A stretch of DNA of 64,000 nt from Dactylosporangium vinaceum (GTDB taxonomy: Bacteria; Actinomycetota; Actinomycetes; Mycobacteriales; Micromonosporaceae): contig NZ_CP061913.1 in the NCBI RefSeq assembly GCF_019904175.1, positions 10,044,001-10,108,000 on the forward strand, in the 5' to 3' direction. Position numbers and translations under genes: made by a program. Below, piece after piece: positions 57,569-64,000 of the stretch (positions are counted from its first letter, which is position 1; every line of letters starts with the position of its first letter). The notes below the pieces were generated by a model. That model had not been told where the DNA came from and did no database searches. It saw only the letters and a list, made by a program, of their open reading frames with translations.

Positions 57569-59050
57569 TCACCGACGCAGATTCGCCCCGCTGCCTCGTC
57601 TTGCACCACCATCACCACGGGCGATCGCAAGGTTGGTCCGAGAGGCGACAGTGTCGGGATGACTCGGACCTAGCACACGCGTCCTGTCAGCAAGGTTCCG
57701 CTCATGCAACTCAATTGCTTCGGCCCTCTGCCCGATCGCCTGATAGTCGATCGCTAGATTATTTCGCGAGCGCAAAGTATCCGGATGATCGTTGCCAAGG
57801 ATCACTATGCGCTGTTCGAGCGTTCGCTCGTCAAGCTCAAAAGCTTCTTCATACTGCCCGGCAGCCCAGTAGCTTGTTGCTAAATTCTCGCGAGATTGCA
57901 ACGTATGGGGATGATCGCCACCAAGCAGTTCAAGTCGGGCGGTCAAAATTTCCAGGTGCATCGAGATCGCGAGATCCACTTGGCCATTAACTTGATACGC
58001 TACCGCCAAATTGTTTCCCGTCTGTAGAGTATCAGGGTGATGCTCGCCGAGAACTACCGTACGTGCCGTTAGAATGCTTTCTTCGAGACGAATCGCCTCG
58101 AGTAGTCGCCCCGACATCTGATAGCTGGCAGCGAGATTGTGAATTGCCTGCAATGTATCAATATGCATAGCACCAAGTACTTGCAGGCGCTCGGCTCGCA
58201 CTCGCTCATGCAAATTGGTCGCATCCTTGACACGTCCTATTGCCCGGAACGCCAGAGCTACGCCATCCATGGAGCGCAAAGTTGCGGGCGCCTCTTCACC
58301 GAGCAATCGCACCCGGTCAGCCAGTGTCCGCTCATGCAGAGAGACCGCCTCGTTGAGCCGCCCCGCAGCCGCATAAGCAACCGCCAAGTTAAATCGCGAC
58401 TCCAACGTCTCCTCATGCTCCTCACCAAGCAGACGCACCCGATCTGCCAGCGCCTGCTCACCCAGCGCAACGGCTTCACCGAGCCGTCCTACCGCTCGAT
58501 ACGCCGTGGCTACGCTATCCAAGGAGCGCAAAGTCGCCGGCGCCTCCTCGCCGAGCAATCGCACCCGGTCAGCCAGTGTCCGCTCATGCAGAGAGACCGC
58601 CTCGTTGAGCCGCCCCGCAGCCGCATAAGCAACCGCCAAGCTAAATCGCGACTCCAACGTCTCCTCATGCTCCTCACCAAGCAGACGCACCCGATCTGCC
58701 AGCGCCTGCTCACCCAGCGCAACGGCTTCACCGGGAGAAAGCTCACCTAACACTTCATCACTGCTTAAGCCGCGCGGAGGATGTTCAGGAGCCGATTCAG
58801 ATGGCGCAGCGCCAGTCGCAGGAAGCTGCCCCCGGCCGTTAGGCTGACTAGATGCCTCTGGATCTGAGGCCAAAATTCCTGAACTCGGATGAGTGCCCCG
58901 ATCGGCATCCATGCCGTGGCCCCAAAGCCACCAAACCCTCTTGAAAATATTCCCCGGTCTCCCCGTGTTCACCTCTTGTGGAGCGAACGGTGGCCGATTC
59001 CGGGCCAAGGCCCGGATAAGCTCTCCACCAAATCCTTCAGCTCGCATCAT
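57569..59050 (-). CDS. Tetratricopeptide-repeat protein (kinesin-light-chain type)
   Basis: A 493-residue soluble protein with about nine 42-residue TPRs of the kinesin-light-chain type (repeating LAVAYAAAGRLNEAVSLHER, LADRVRLLGEEHEETL). No enzymatic domain is present. The first 110 residues are unordered. Two TPRs (84 residues) are encoded by a near-identical 252-bp DNA duplication (58301-58481 repeated at 58553-58733). Such proteins usually bind peptides as part of a larger system; the partner here would be the membrane protein encoded just upstream, which it overlaps by 14 bases. Confidence 0.85.
   Translation of the reverse strand: MMRAEGFGGELIRALARNRPPFAPQEVNTGRPGNIFKRVWWLWGHGMDADRGTHPSSGILASDPEASSQPNGRGQLPATGAAPSESAPEHPPRGLSSDEVLGELSPGEAVALGEQALADRVRLLGEEHEETLESRFSLAVAYAAAGRLNEAVSLHERTLADRVRLLGEEAPATLRSLDSVATAYRAVGRLGEAVALGEQALADRVRLLGEEHEETLESRFNLAVAYAAAGRLNEAVSLHERTLADRVRLLGEEAPATLRSMDGVALAFRAIGRVKDATNLHERVRAERLQVLGAMHIDTLQAIHNLAASYQMSGRLLEAIRLEESILTARTVVLGEHHPDTLQTGNNLAVAYQVNGQVDLAISMHLEILTARLELLGGDHPHTLQSRENLATSYWAAGQYEEAFELDERTLEQRIVILGNDHPDTLRSRNNLAIDYQAIGQRAEAIELHERNLADRTRVLGPSHPDTVASRTNLAIARGDGGARRGSGANLRR
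58301..58733. repeat. 252-bp tandem duplication within the TPR gene
   Basis: 181 bases at 58301-58481 recur at 58553-58733 with one difference noted (T to C), offset 252 bp, exactly 84 codons. The near identity at the DNA level points to a recent in-frame duplication. Confidence 0.85.
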
Positions 59051-59477
59051 GAACCCCGGTTTCGCTCGCTTCGGTCGATTTCGGCGAACTATTTTCGCCT
59101 TGCCGAAGTCTACGTACGGGAGGTGGGCTTATTTCCGGAGCATCATTTCTATCACTCAACGGAACCTGTTGCGCAATCTTCTCAATAATCAAAGGGGCCG
59201 CCACTCCAATACTAATGGCAGCGAGGGCGGTGAGCGGTTGCGAAATGCTCGCAGCTGCAGCCAGACCAGTGCTTATACCGAGCCGAATGAATATCGCGAA
59301 AATCACTGGAGTGACATGGGGCCCCCTTCGCCGATTCCATGGCCATCGGCCGCCACTGCGTTTGATCGCAGCAACGATTTCGAGGCCCTCTACAGCGGCG
59401 CCTCCGAATAGGCCCCACACCGCACACTGCCACAGCGACACATCACGCAGGGTAGCCGTCGACCGGGCGAGATGCAT
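59037..59477 (-). CDS. Small membrane protein upstream of the TPR gene
   Basis: A 146-residue protein starting MHLARSTATLRDVSLWQC. It has about three membrane segments (LWQCAVWGLFGGAAVEGLEIV; VIFAIFIRLGISTGLAAAASI; LTALAAISIGVAAPLIIEKIA) and a polar C-terminal tail. No family recognised. It overlaps the TPR gene, which suggests that they work together, perhaps with the TPR protein at the membrane. Longer starts exist at 59522 and 59570 without better ribosome sites. Confidence 0.6.
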   Translation of the reverse strand: MHLARSTATLRDVSLWQCAVWGLFGGAAVEGLEIVAAIKRSGGRWPWNRRRGPHVTPVIFAIFIRLGISTGLAAAASISQPLTALAAISIGVAAPLIIEKIAQQVPLSDRNDAPEISPPPVRRLRQGENSSPKSTEASETGVHDAS

Positions 59478-59638
59478 CAGTCGTTGGTCCGCGGAAGCCT
59501 GGACGCATGGACCGCGGATCATCCAGTCGCCGCGGACCGGTTGGCTGTCGCCCGGGCGATGCTCCAACACACGAACAGATCGATTACAACACGTAAGTGA
59601 TCATCAAGCCCGCGTGAAGGCTATTTGATCACTCGATC

Positions 59639-59658
59639 CTACGACAATACCTACGGCA
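59639..59658 (+). promoter_or_regulatory. Arm-type repeat pair at attR3
   Basis: CTACGACA at 59639 and CTACGGCA at 59651, 12 bp apart, one base degraded in each relative to TTACGRCA. Confidence 0.55.
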
Positions 59659-59754
59659 ACCGCCGCGAACTCTCGTGGTCGCGGACGGATTGGGGTTGGA
59701 TGACCTATCCACGCCAAGGACGCCTGCGTACCTAGACGAACGGTACGAGCAGAA

Positions 59755-59797
59755 CTTACAAGCGGGGGGTCGTTGGTTCGGAACCAACCGTGCCCAC
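59755..59797 (+). repeat. attR3: tRNA-Val 3' copy, one mismatch
   Basis: Matches 40273-40315 except for one base in the T-loop (TTCGGAACC for TTCGAAACC). Followed by the same hairpin block. Closes the 2.7-kb TPR module. Confidence 0.85.
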
Positions 59798-60058
59798 TGG
59801 TTCACTGCGCCTTCGGCGCGGCGGGGGTTCCCACCCGCGGCCCCCATGGCCGCTGTGCGGCCACTGACCGGCGCGAAGCGCGGTCAGCTCACCGGCCCCC
59901 TCGACACCGCCAACTGTTCGGCTTCAAGTCCGAGCGCCCCCATGTCAAGGGTATCGCGCCCCCCTAGGGCAACCGGATCGTGCTCGGCGAGCATCCGCTT
60001 AGCGTCTACCGGTCGCTGCCGTGCCGTCTTGACTCGACTTCTGAAGTAATGTTGATAT

Positions 60059-60529
60059 GTGAGCGCCTCGCCATTGGAGTCAGTCCCCTTCTCCGAGCTG
60101 CTGCGTCAACCGGCGGAGACCGCCGAGCGTCTGACGCGGGCTCGTGCTGTACGCCTGCGGCGACGTGACGCCGCGGACCTCGTGCTGATGTCCGCTGAAC
60201 GTGCCGACGCGGAGGCCGAGGTCATCGATTTGTCGTCCCGGTTGCTCGCCGGGGTCGCGAGCCGCGATCCCGGGCTGCTTCGCGAGCTGCTTCCGAGCGC
60301 CCTGCCCTGGGTGCGTTTCCTGCCTCCGGCCGACGTCGATGCGATGGCGGCGGAGTTCGTGTCCACCACCGAGGCAGCGGCCGCGATCGGCAACACCGCG
60401 GCGGTGTCGCAGTTGCTCGTGGAGTGGCGGCACACCGCGGAGATTCACGCCGATCCCGATCTGTATCGAGCGTTGACCGCCCAGCCGCTCGAAGACTTCG
60501 GCCCGGTGCCAAGACCGGCGGATCAGTGA
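60059..60529 (+). CDS. Antitoxin-like protein
   Basis: A 156-residue protein. Its start, ESVPFSELLRQPAETAERLTRARAVRLRRRDAADLVLM, resembles the YefM/Phd antitoxin DNA-binding domain. The remaining helical part probably wraps the toxin. It starts at a GTG and overlaps the next gene by GTGA, the usual order of antitoxin before toxin. Phd-type antitoxins repress their own operon. Confidence 0.78.
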   Translation: MSASPLESVPFSELLRQPAETAERLTRARAVRLRRRDAADLVLMSAERADAEAEVIDLSSRLLAGVASRDPGLLRELLPSALPWVRFLPPADVDAMAAEFVSTTEAAAAIGNTAAVSQLLVEWRHTAEIHADPDLYRALTAQPLEDFGPVPRPADQ

Positions 60530-60879
60530 GCGCCAAACGCGGTGATCGGGCCGCACCGCCGCCCCGGGCCGATGGGTACAGCCTGCGCTTCGCCTCCAAC
60601 GACGCCGCTAAGGGCTGGGAAGAACTATGCCGGCAAGCCGCCGCGAACACCCGCGCAGCGTTCGATGCGATCGAAACCGACCCCAGTCCCGCAGTGCCCA
60701 CTCCTCGCCAACACCCCCTCAAGGGCAGCTTGGCAACCGACACGCATGGCGGGAGACGGCTGGACCAATGGCAGTACGAGGTCACGGCCGGCGGCCGGAT
60801 CTGGTACCTCGTCGACCACGAGAACCGAACGTGCTGGATCAAGCATGCGGGTACAGGCCACCCCAAAGCGACGGACTGA
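60526..60879 (+). CDS. RelE/ParE-like toxin
   Basis: A 117-residue protein from a GTG overlapping the antitoxin stop. SLRFASNDAAKGWEELCRQAAANTRAAFDAI, HPLKGSL, GRRLDQWQYEVTAGGRIWYLVDHENRTCWIKHAGTGHPK follow the RelE/ParE fold, with a C-terminal His and Lys as in ribosome-dependent mRNA interferases. Residues for activity are not certain. It is the whole cargo of the third small module. Confidence 0.78.
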   Translation: MSAKRGDRAAPPPRADGYSLRFASNDAAKGWEELCRQAAANTRAAFDAIETDPSPAVPTPRQHPLKGSLATDTHGGRRLDQWQYEVTAGGRIWYLVDHENRTCWIKHAGTGHPKATD

Positions 60880-60885
60880 AGCGCC

Positions 60886-60905
60886 TCACGACAACGCTTA
60901 CAGCA
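60886..60905 (+). promoter_or_regulatory. Arm-type repeat pair at attR4
   Basis: TCACGACA at 60886 and TTACAGCA at 60898, 12 bp apart, each with one change from TTACGRCA. Confidence 0.5.
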
Positions 60906-61001
60906 ACCGCGGCGAACAACGACGACCGCAGCCGATCGGAGCTATACACCACTTGCGCGCCAGGGACCGCCGCGGACGACGGGTGGACGGAGCGGGCAGA
61001 A

Positions 61002-61041
61002 CTATAAGCGGGGGTCGTTGGTTCGAAACCAACCGTGCCCA
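61002..61041 (+). repeat. attR4: degenerate tRNA-Val 3' copy
   Basis: Like the other copies but with about three bases lost and one changed in the anticodon-loop part (CTATAAGCGGGGGTCG). Followed by the same hairpin block. The most diverged and outermost copy, so probably the oldest. Confidence 0.8.
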
Positions 61042-61303
61042 CTGGTTCACTGTGCCTTCGGCGCGGCGGGGGTTCCCACCCGCGGCCCCCATGGCCGCTG
61101 CGCGGCCACTGACCAGCGCACGGCGCGGTCAGCTCACCAGTGCACTCGGACCTCGTCGAGCACCCGATGCCGACACCGGGCACGGCCACTCCTCGGAGCT
61201 GCCGACGCGGGCCCGGGGCGGCATCCACCCGGCTCCGCCTTCGTCGCGCGCTGCGGCCTGCTCGACGGGTCAGCGCCCCGCTTGTCTTGCTCCCGCCGAT
61301 AGG

Positions 61304-61867
61304 CTCGCCTTCACGAGTGCAGGAAGCGGCGGCCGTCACATACCGCCCGTCATCACGCTCGATGATCTTGCCGCCATGTCCGCTGCGGACCCGCATGGGC
61401 ATCGGTATGAGGTCAGTACCGAGGGAGCGCTGTCGGTTGCGTCGCTGCCCGACTCCGAACGTGCCGCAATCGCCAGCCGCCTGCTGGTCTGGCTCGCGAT
61501 GGCCGGGTGGCCCGCCGAGCAGATTCTGCAGGTGGCCGGTATCCGGATCGCCGGCTCGAACGGTGAAGGGGCCCGTATACCCGACCTGACGCTCTGGTCG
61601 AAGCCGCAACCGCGTGGCGTCTGGCTCGCGCTCACCGATCTTCTGTTGGTCATCGAGATCGTGTCGCCGGGTTCCGAGGCCATCGATGAGATGGTCAAGC
61701 GTCATGAATACGCGGCCGCCGGTATTCCGCGCTACTGGCTTGTCGATCGGGACCCCGCGCTGACCGTCACGCAGCATCGGCTCGGGCGGTCCGGCGGGTA
61801 CGACGTGGTCACCAAGATGCCGCTGGCGTGGCTGCTGAACACCGCACCCGCCGATCATCTGGGCTAA
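61304..61867 (+). CDS. Uma2-family protein, copy 2, with lost start codon
   Basis: Aligns without gaps to the copy at 56384-56947 (same 564 bases) and keeps ARIPDLTLWSK, LLLVIEIVSPGSEAID and VKRHEYAAAGIPRYWLVD. Many differences between the copies are silent, so both have been under selection. The two ATG codons that can start copy 1 are CTC (61304) and ACG (61313) here. No ATG, GTG or TTG is close by. The first internal ATG is at 61376, which would remove 24 residues. The gene is either started at ACG, shortened, or newly silenced. Confidence 0.7.
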   Translation, partial: LAFTSAGSGGRHIPPVITLDDLAAMSAADPHGHRYEVSTEGALSVASLPDSERAAIASRLLVWLAMAGWPAEQILQVAGIRIAGSNGEGARIPDLTLWSKPQPRGVWLALTDLLLVIEIVSPGSEAIDEMVKRHEYAAAGIPRYWLVDRDPALTVTQHRLGRSGGYDVVTKMPLAWLLNTAPADHLG

Positions 61868-61960
61868 GGGCCGCTCAGCCCCCTCGCGGCGCGTGGCGGG
61901 TGTGAGCGTCGTGGCCGCGCGGCCTTTTCCGGGCCGCGCGGCTCGTCTCTGTTCTTGGCG

Positions 61961-63052
61961 TCAGGCCAGGGGGAGCTTGCCGAGGATGGCCTTGACCTGG
62001 TCGATGGCCTTCGGCTTTAGCTGGTCCTTGGGTACGAAGGCGTTGCCGAACGTCACCAGGCTGATGGAGAGGTACAGGTTGGCGTCGAGCACGCGGATTG
62101 TGTAGTCGCTGGTCTTCGAGCCGATGTCCCAGTCGCGGTTGGTCCCGTAGGACTTCTCGCCGATGCCGGTGAGGTCGGCGTCGAAGTAGCGGCTCTTGTC
62201 GAGGTCGTAGCCGGAGTCGAAGTACTGCTTGGCCTCCTTCGACGTGGTGTACACCTGCGTCTTGATGCCGAAGGTCACCTTCATGCCGGACGCGGTACGC
62301 AGGTCGAAGTCGCAGTCGGAGCGGGCGACGCCGCCGGTGTTGCGGACGTTCGGCGTCGTCTTCTCCTTCTTGGCCGAGTAGATGCCGAGCGCGCTCAGGT
62401 CCGTCGAGCACAGGTCGCCGGGCGCACCGTACTTCGCCGGGGTCGCCGCGGCGGAGGTCGAGGTCTTCGTCGGGCGCCCGGTCGGTGCGCCGCCGGTGGT
62501 GGTCGCCGCCCCGGCTGTCGCACCGGGCTGGGCGCCGGCCTCCGGCGTCGACGGCTCGTCCTTGCTCATCAGCTTGGGAATGACGAGGATCCCTCCGACG
62601 ACGGCGAGCAGCACGATGCCCGCGATGATGCCGATCGGCAGCCATGGCATGGCGCCGCGCTGTCCTCCGGGGCCGCCTGGTATTCCTGGTCCGCCGGGCA
62701 TGCCTGGTCCGCCGGGCGGCGGGGCCTGCCAGCCCTGGGTCGCGGGCTGCTGCCACTGCTGCGTTGCCGGTGGAGGCTGCTGCCAACCCTGCGTGGGCGG
62801 CGGCGGGGCCGACCAGCCCTGAGTGGGCGGGGCCTGGGGCGGGTATCCGGCCGGCTGCTGGGCGTAGTCGGGCGCGGGCGGGTACTGCGGCTGCTGGGGG
62901 TACGCCTGCTCCTGGGAGTACGGCGGCTGTTGCGGGATCGGCGGCTGTTGCGGGTATTGCGGCGCCCCGTACTGCGGTGGGTACGCCGGCTGCCCCTGGT
63001 CGGGGTGAGGCGGGAACCCGCCGGTCGGTGGATACGTCACCGGGCCGACCAT
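61961..63052 (-). CDS. Pro/Gln-rich membrane protein with extracytoplasmic domain
   Basis: A 363-residue protein. Residues 1-145 are a cytoplasmic low-complexity region rich in Pro, Gln, Tyr and Gly (repeating PPTQGW and YPQQP). One membrane helix follows (LPIGIIAGIVLLAVVGGILVI, about 140-160). After a Thr/Ala linker comes an exported domain of about 170 residues with two Cys (GDLCSTDL, RSDCDFDL). No named family, though this layout is frequent in Micromonosporaceae. It lies outside the tRNA-Val array, so I take it as core chromosome. Confidence 0.78.
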   Translation of the reverse strand: MVGPVTYPPTGGFPPHPDQGQPAYPPQYGAPQYPQQPPIPQQPPYSQEQAYPQQPQYPPAPDYAQQPAGYPPQAPPTQGWSAPPPPTQGWQQPPPATQQWQQPATQGWQAPPPGGPGMPGGPGIPGGPGGQRGAMPWLPIGIIAGIVLLAVVGGILVIPKLMSKDEPSTPEAGAQPGATAGAATTTGGAPTGRPTKTSTSAAATPAKYGAPGDLCSTDLSALGIYSAKKEKTTPNVRNTGGVARSDCDFDLRTASGMKVTFGIKTQVYTTSKEAKQYFDSGYDLDKSRYFDADLTGIGEKSYGTNRDWDIGSKTSDYTIRVLDANLYLSISLVTFGNAFVPKDQLKPKAIDQVKAILGKLPLA

Positions 63053-63247
63053 AGCCGATGATTGCCGCGCATATTGCCCGTAAAGGGCACACCAAGGTAA
63101 CGGGGCGGCCCGGCGACCAGCGCATATGGACCGGTTTGCCCGCCGTACGAGCCGCGGGCCGACAATGCGATCCGCGGCCCGGGACAGCCGATGCGGCGGC
63201 CCGGTGGAGCCCTGCAGCAGAGGACGGCGGCGGTTTGTGCGGTCGGG

Positions 63248-63745
63248 TCAGCCGCTGTCGCTTGGTGCTTCGTCGCCGCCGAAGCCATACAGCGCGCCGT
63301 CGGGGGCGGGGGCGGGGGCGGTGTGGACGACCACGCGGTCGGCGGGGTGATGGGTCTCCATGTCGGTGGTGCGGACGGTGATCAAGGGGACGCCTTCGAG
63401 GATGTTCCAGTGGCGGCGCTCGTCGACGGTCGGCATGCGGGCGGTGATCTCGGCGGCCGGCGGGGCCTGGACGGAGACCTTTACGGCCGGCTCGCGGACC
63501 ATGGCGCGGCGGCCGCGGACGGTGGCGATGAGGCCCTCGGCGCGCAGGACGGCCATGGCGTCGCGGACAACGTCGCGGCTGACCCCGTGCCGCTTGGACA
63601 GGTCGCTCTCGCTGGGGAGTTCGGCGCCCGGCGGCAGCTCGCCGTGCCGGATCTGGTCGCGCAGGGCGCTGGCGAGTTGGCGGTACAGCGACACGTCGGC
63701 ACGGCGATCGAGCATGCGCTGCAAGCTATCATCAAATAGGGCCAT
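63248..63745 (-). CDS. GntR-family regulator with truncated ligand domain
   Basis: A 165-residue protein. Residues 15-80 are a GntR winged helix (SLYRQLASALRDQIRHGELPPGAELPSESDLSKRHGVSRDVVRDAMAVLRAEGLI). The remaining 80 residues are Pro-rich and too short for a complete UTRA fold. The ATG at 63745 is used. A divergent partial gene starts about 40 bases away, so the regulator may control it. Confidence 0.82.
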   Translation of the reverse strand: MALFDDSLQRMLDRRADVSLYRQLASALRDQIRHGELPPGAELPSESDLSKRHGVSRDVVRDAMAVLRAEGLIATVRGRRAMVREPAVKVSVQAPPAAEITARMPTVDERRHWNILEGVPLITVRTTDMETHHPADRVVVHTAPAPAPDGALYGFGGDEAPSDSG

Positions 63746-63787
63746 GGGGCCATACAAAGTTGTCGTACTACCAATAATGACGGCCCG

Positions 63788-64000
63788 GTGGCGGAGTGTC
63801 GATCGGTCGACATGGTGTGGGTCGGCGGGTGCGATGGCCGGCGTGAGTGGGTCATCGAGATCTTGCTCAGCGTGACCGGCACCGGATGGCGGCCGGAGGA
63901 GCCGTGCGCATGGGCCTGGGCGAAGTCCGACCGGGCCGCGGATGACGGTGCCGGGGCCGACGGCGGGATGGCCGATGGCGGTGCCGGGGGCGGCAGCGGG
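63788..64000 (+). CDS. Partial hypothetical gene running off the right edge
   Basis: Open from a GTG at 63788 or an ATG at 63812 (MVWVGGCDGRREWVIEILLS) to the window end with no stop. The first 45 residues look protein-like; the rest becomes Gly/Asp/Ala-rich. It is divergent from the GntR gene. Low confidence without the remaining sequence. Confidence 0.35.
   Translation, partial: MAECRSVDMVWVGGCDGRREWVIEILLSVTGTGWRPEEPCAWAWAKSDRAADDGAGADGGMADGGAGGGSG

Noticed and set aside
56185..61100. Repeated short frames (VRNQPCPLVHCAFGAAG and its reverse) near each tRNA-Val copy
   Set aside because: They are translations of the conserved att plus hairpin block and have no protein-like features. The conservation is of DNA sites.

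Overview
This window is high-GC actinobacterial DNA, most likely from a Micromonosporaceae genome (Actinoplanes/Micromonospora-like). The evidence is the GC-rich third codon positions, an actinobacterial AceE, a DUF3052 protein, a fused 2-oxoacid dehydrogenase E1, an RNase H/phosphatase fusion, and AICE-type mobile genes of the RepSA/Spd/Tra class. The order RNase H-phosphatase, C4 zinc-ribbon protein, Nif3, AceE, DUF3052, peroxiredoxin resembles a conserved actinobacterial neighbourhood, in mycobacteria around Rv2228c-Rv2241 (from memory, not searched).

Layout. (1) 1-5207, chromosome: a very long Lys/Ala/Thr histone-H1-like protein cut by the window edge, small hypothetical genes, aroA, an Excalibur-domain protein and a secreted fascin-like beta-trefoil protein. 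(2) 5208-21003, integrative element 1 of about 15.8 kb. It has a tyrosine integrase, excisionase, RepSA-like replication initiator, Spd-like membrane protein, a long ladder of small overlapping genes, a two-gene FtsK/Tra pair and an XRE regulator next to six phased operator boxes. Cargo is CutA, a VOC protein and two unknowns. The element sits in the 3' end of the RNase P RNA gene: the last 27 nt of rnpB (21004-21030) recur exactly at 5208-5234. An IS701-family element flanked by CTAG lies between attL and the integrase. (3) 21004-40242, chromosome: rnpB, a TauE-like permease, an IS30 copy with an in-frame amber codon, housekeeping genes, aceE, a fused E1 alpha-beta, DUF3052, a membrane-anchored Hsp70 and a peroxiredoxin. 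(4) 40243-56208, integrative element 2 in tRNA-Val(TAC), about 15.9 kb: integrase, excisionase, TraB-like ATPase, Spd-like protein, several regulators, and an AT-richer defence-like cargo block at 50302-55756. (5) 56209-61867, three further copies of the tRNA-Val 3' end, each preceded by paired integrase-arm-like repeats. They delimit small modules: a Uma2 nuclease, a TPR and membrane pair, a toxin-antitoxin pair, then a second Uma2. (6) 61961-64000, chromosome: a Pro-rich membrane protein, a GntR regulator and a partial gene.

How the genes work together. Each element pairs excision/integration genes with a DNA-translocating FtsK-type ATPase, as expected for double-stranded transfer in actinomycetes. 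In element 1 palindromic operators stand in front of both rep and tra. The cargo of element 2 holds two convergent units. One is a PD-(D/E)XK nuclease followed by a primase-like protein. The other is a SIR2-SLOG (ThsA-like) protein, a DprA-like SLOG protein and a ComF-like phosphoribosyltransferase, with no TIR (ThsB) gene in the window. This is the best candidate for an undescribed system. The four successive tRNA-Val att copies look like serial accretion of integrase-less modules.
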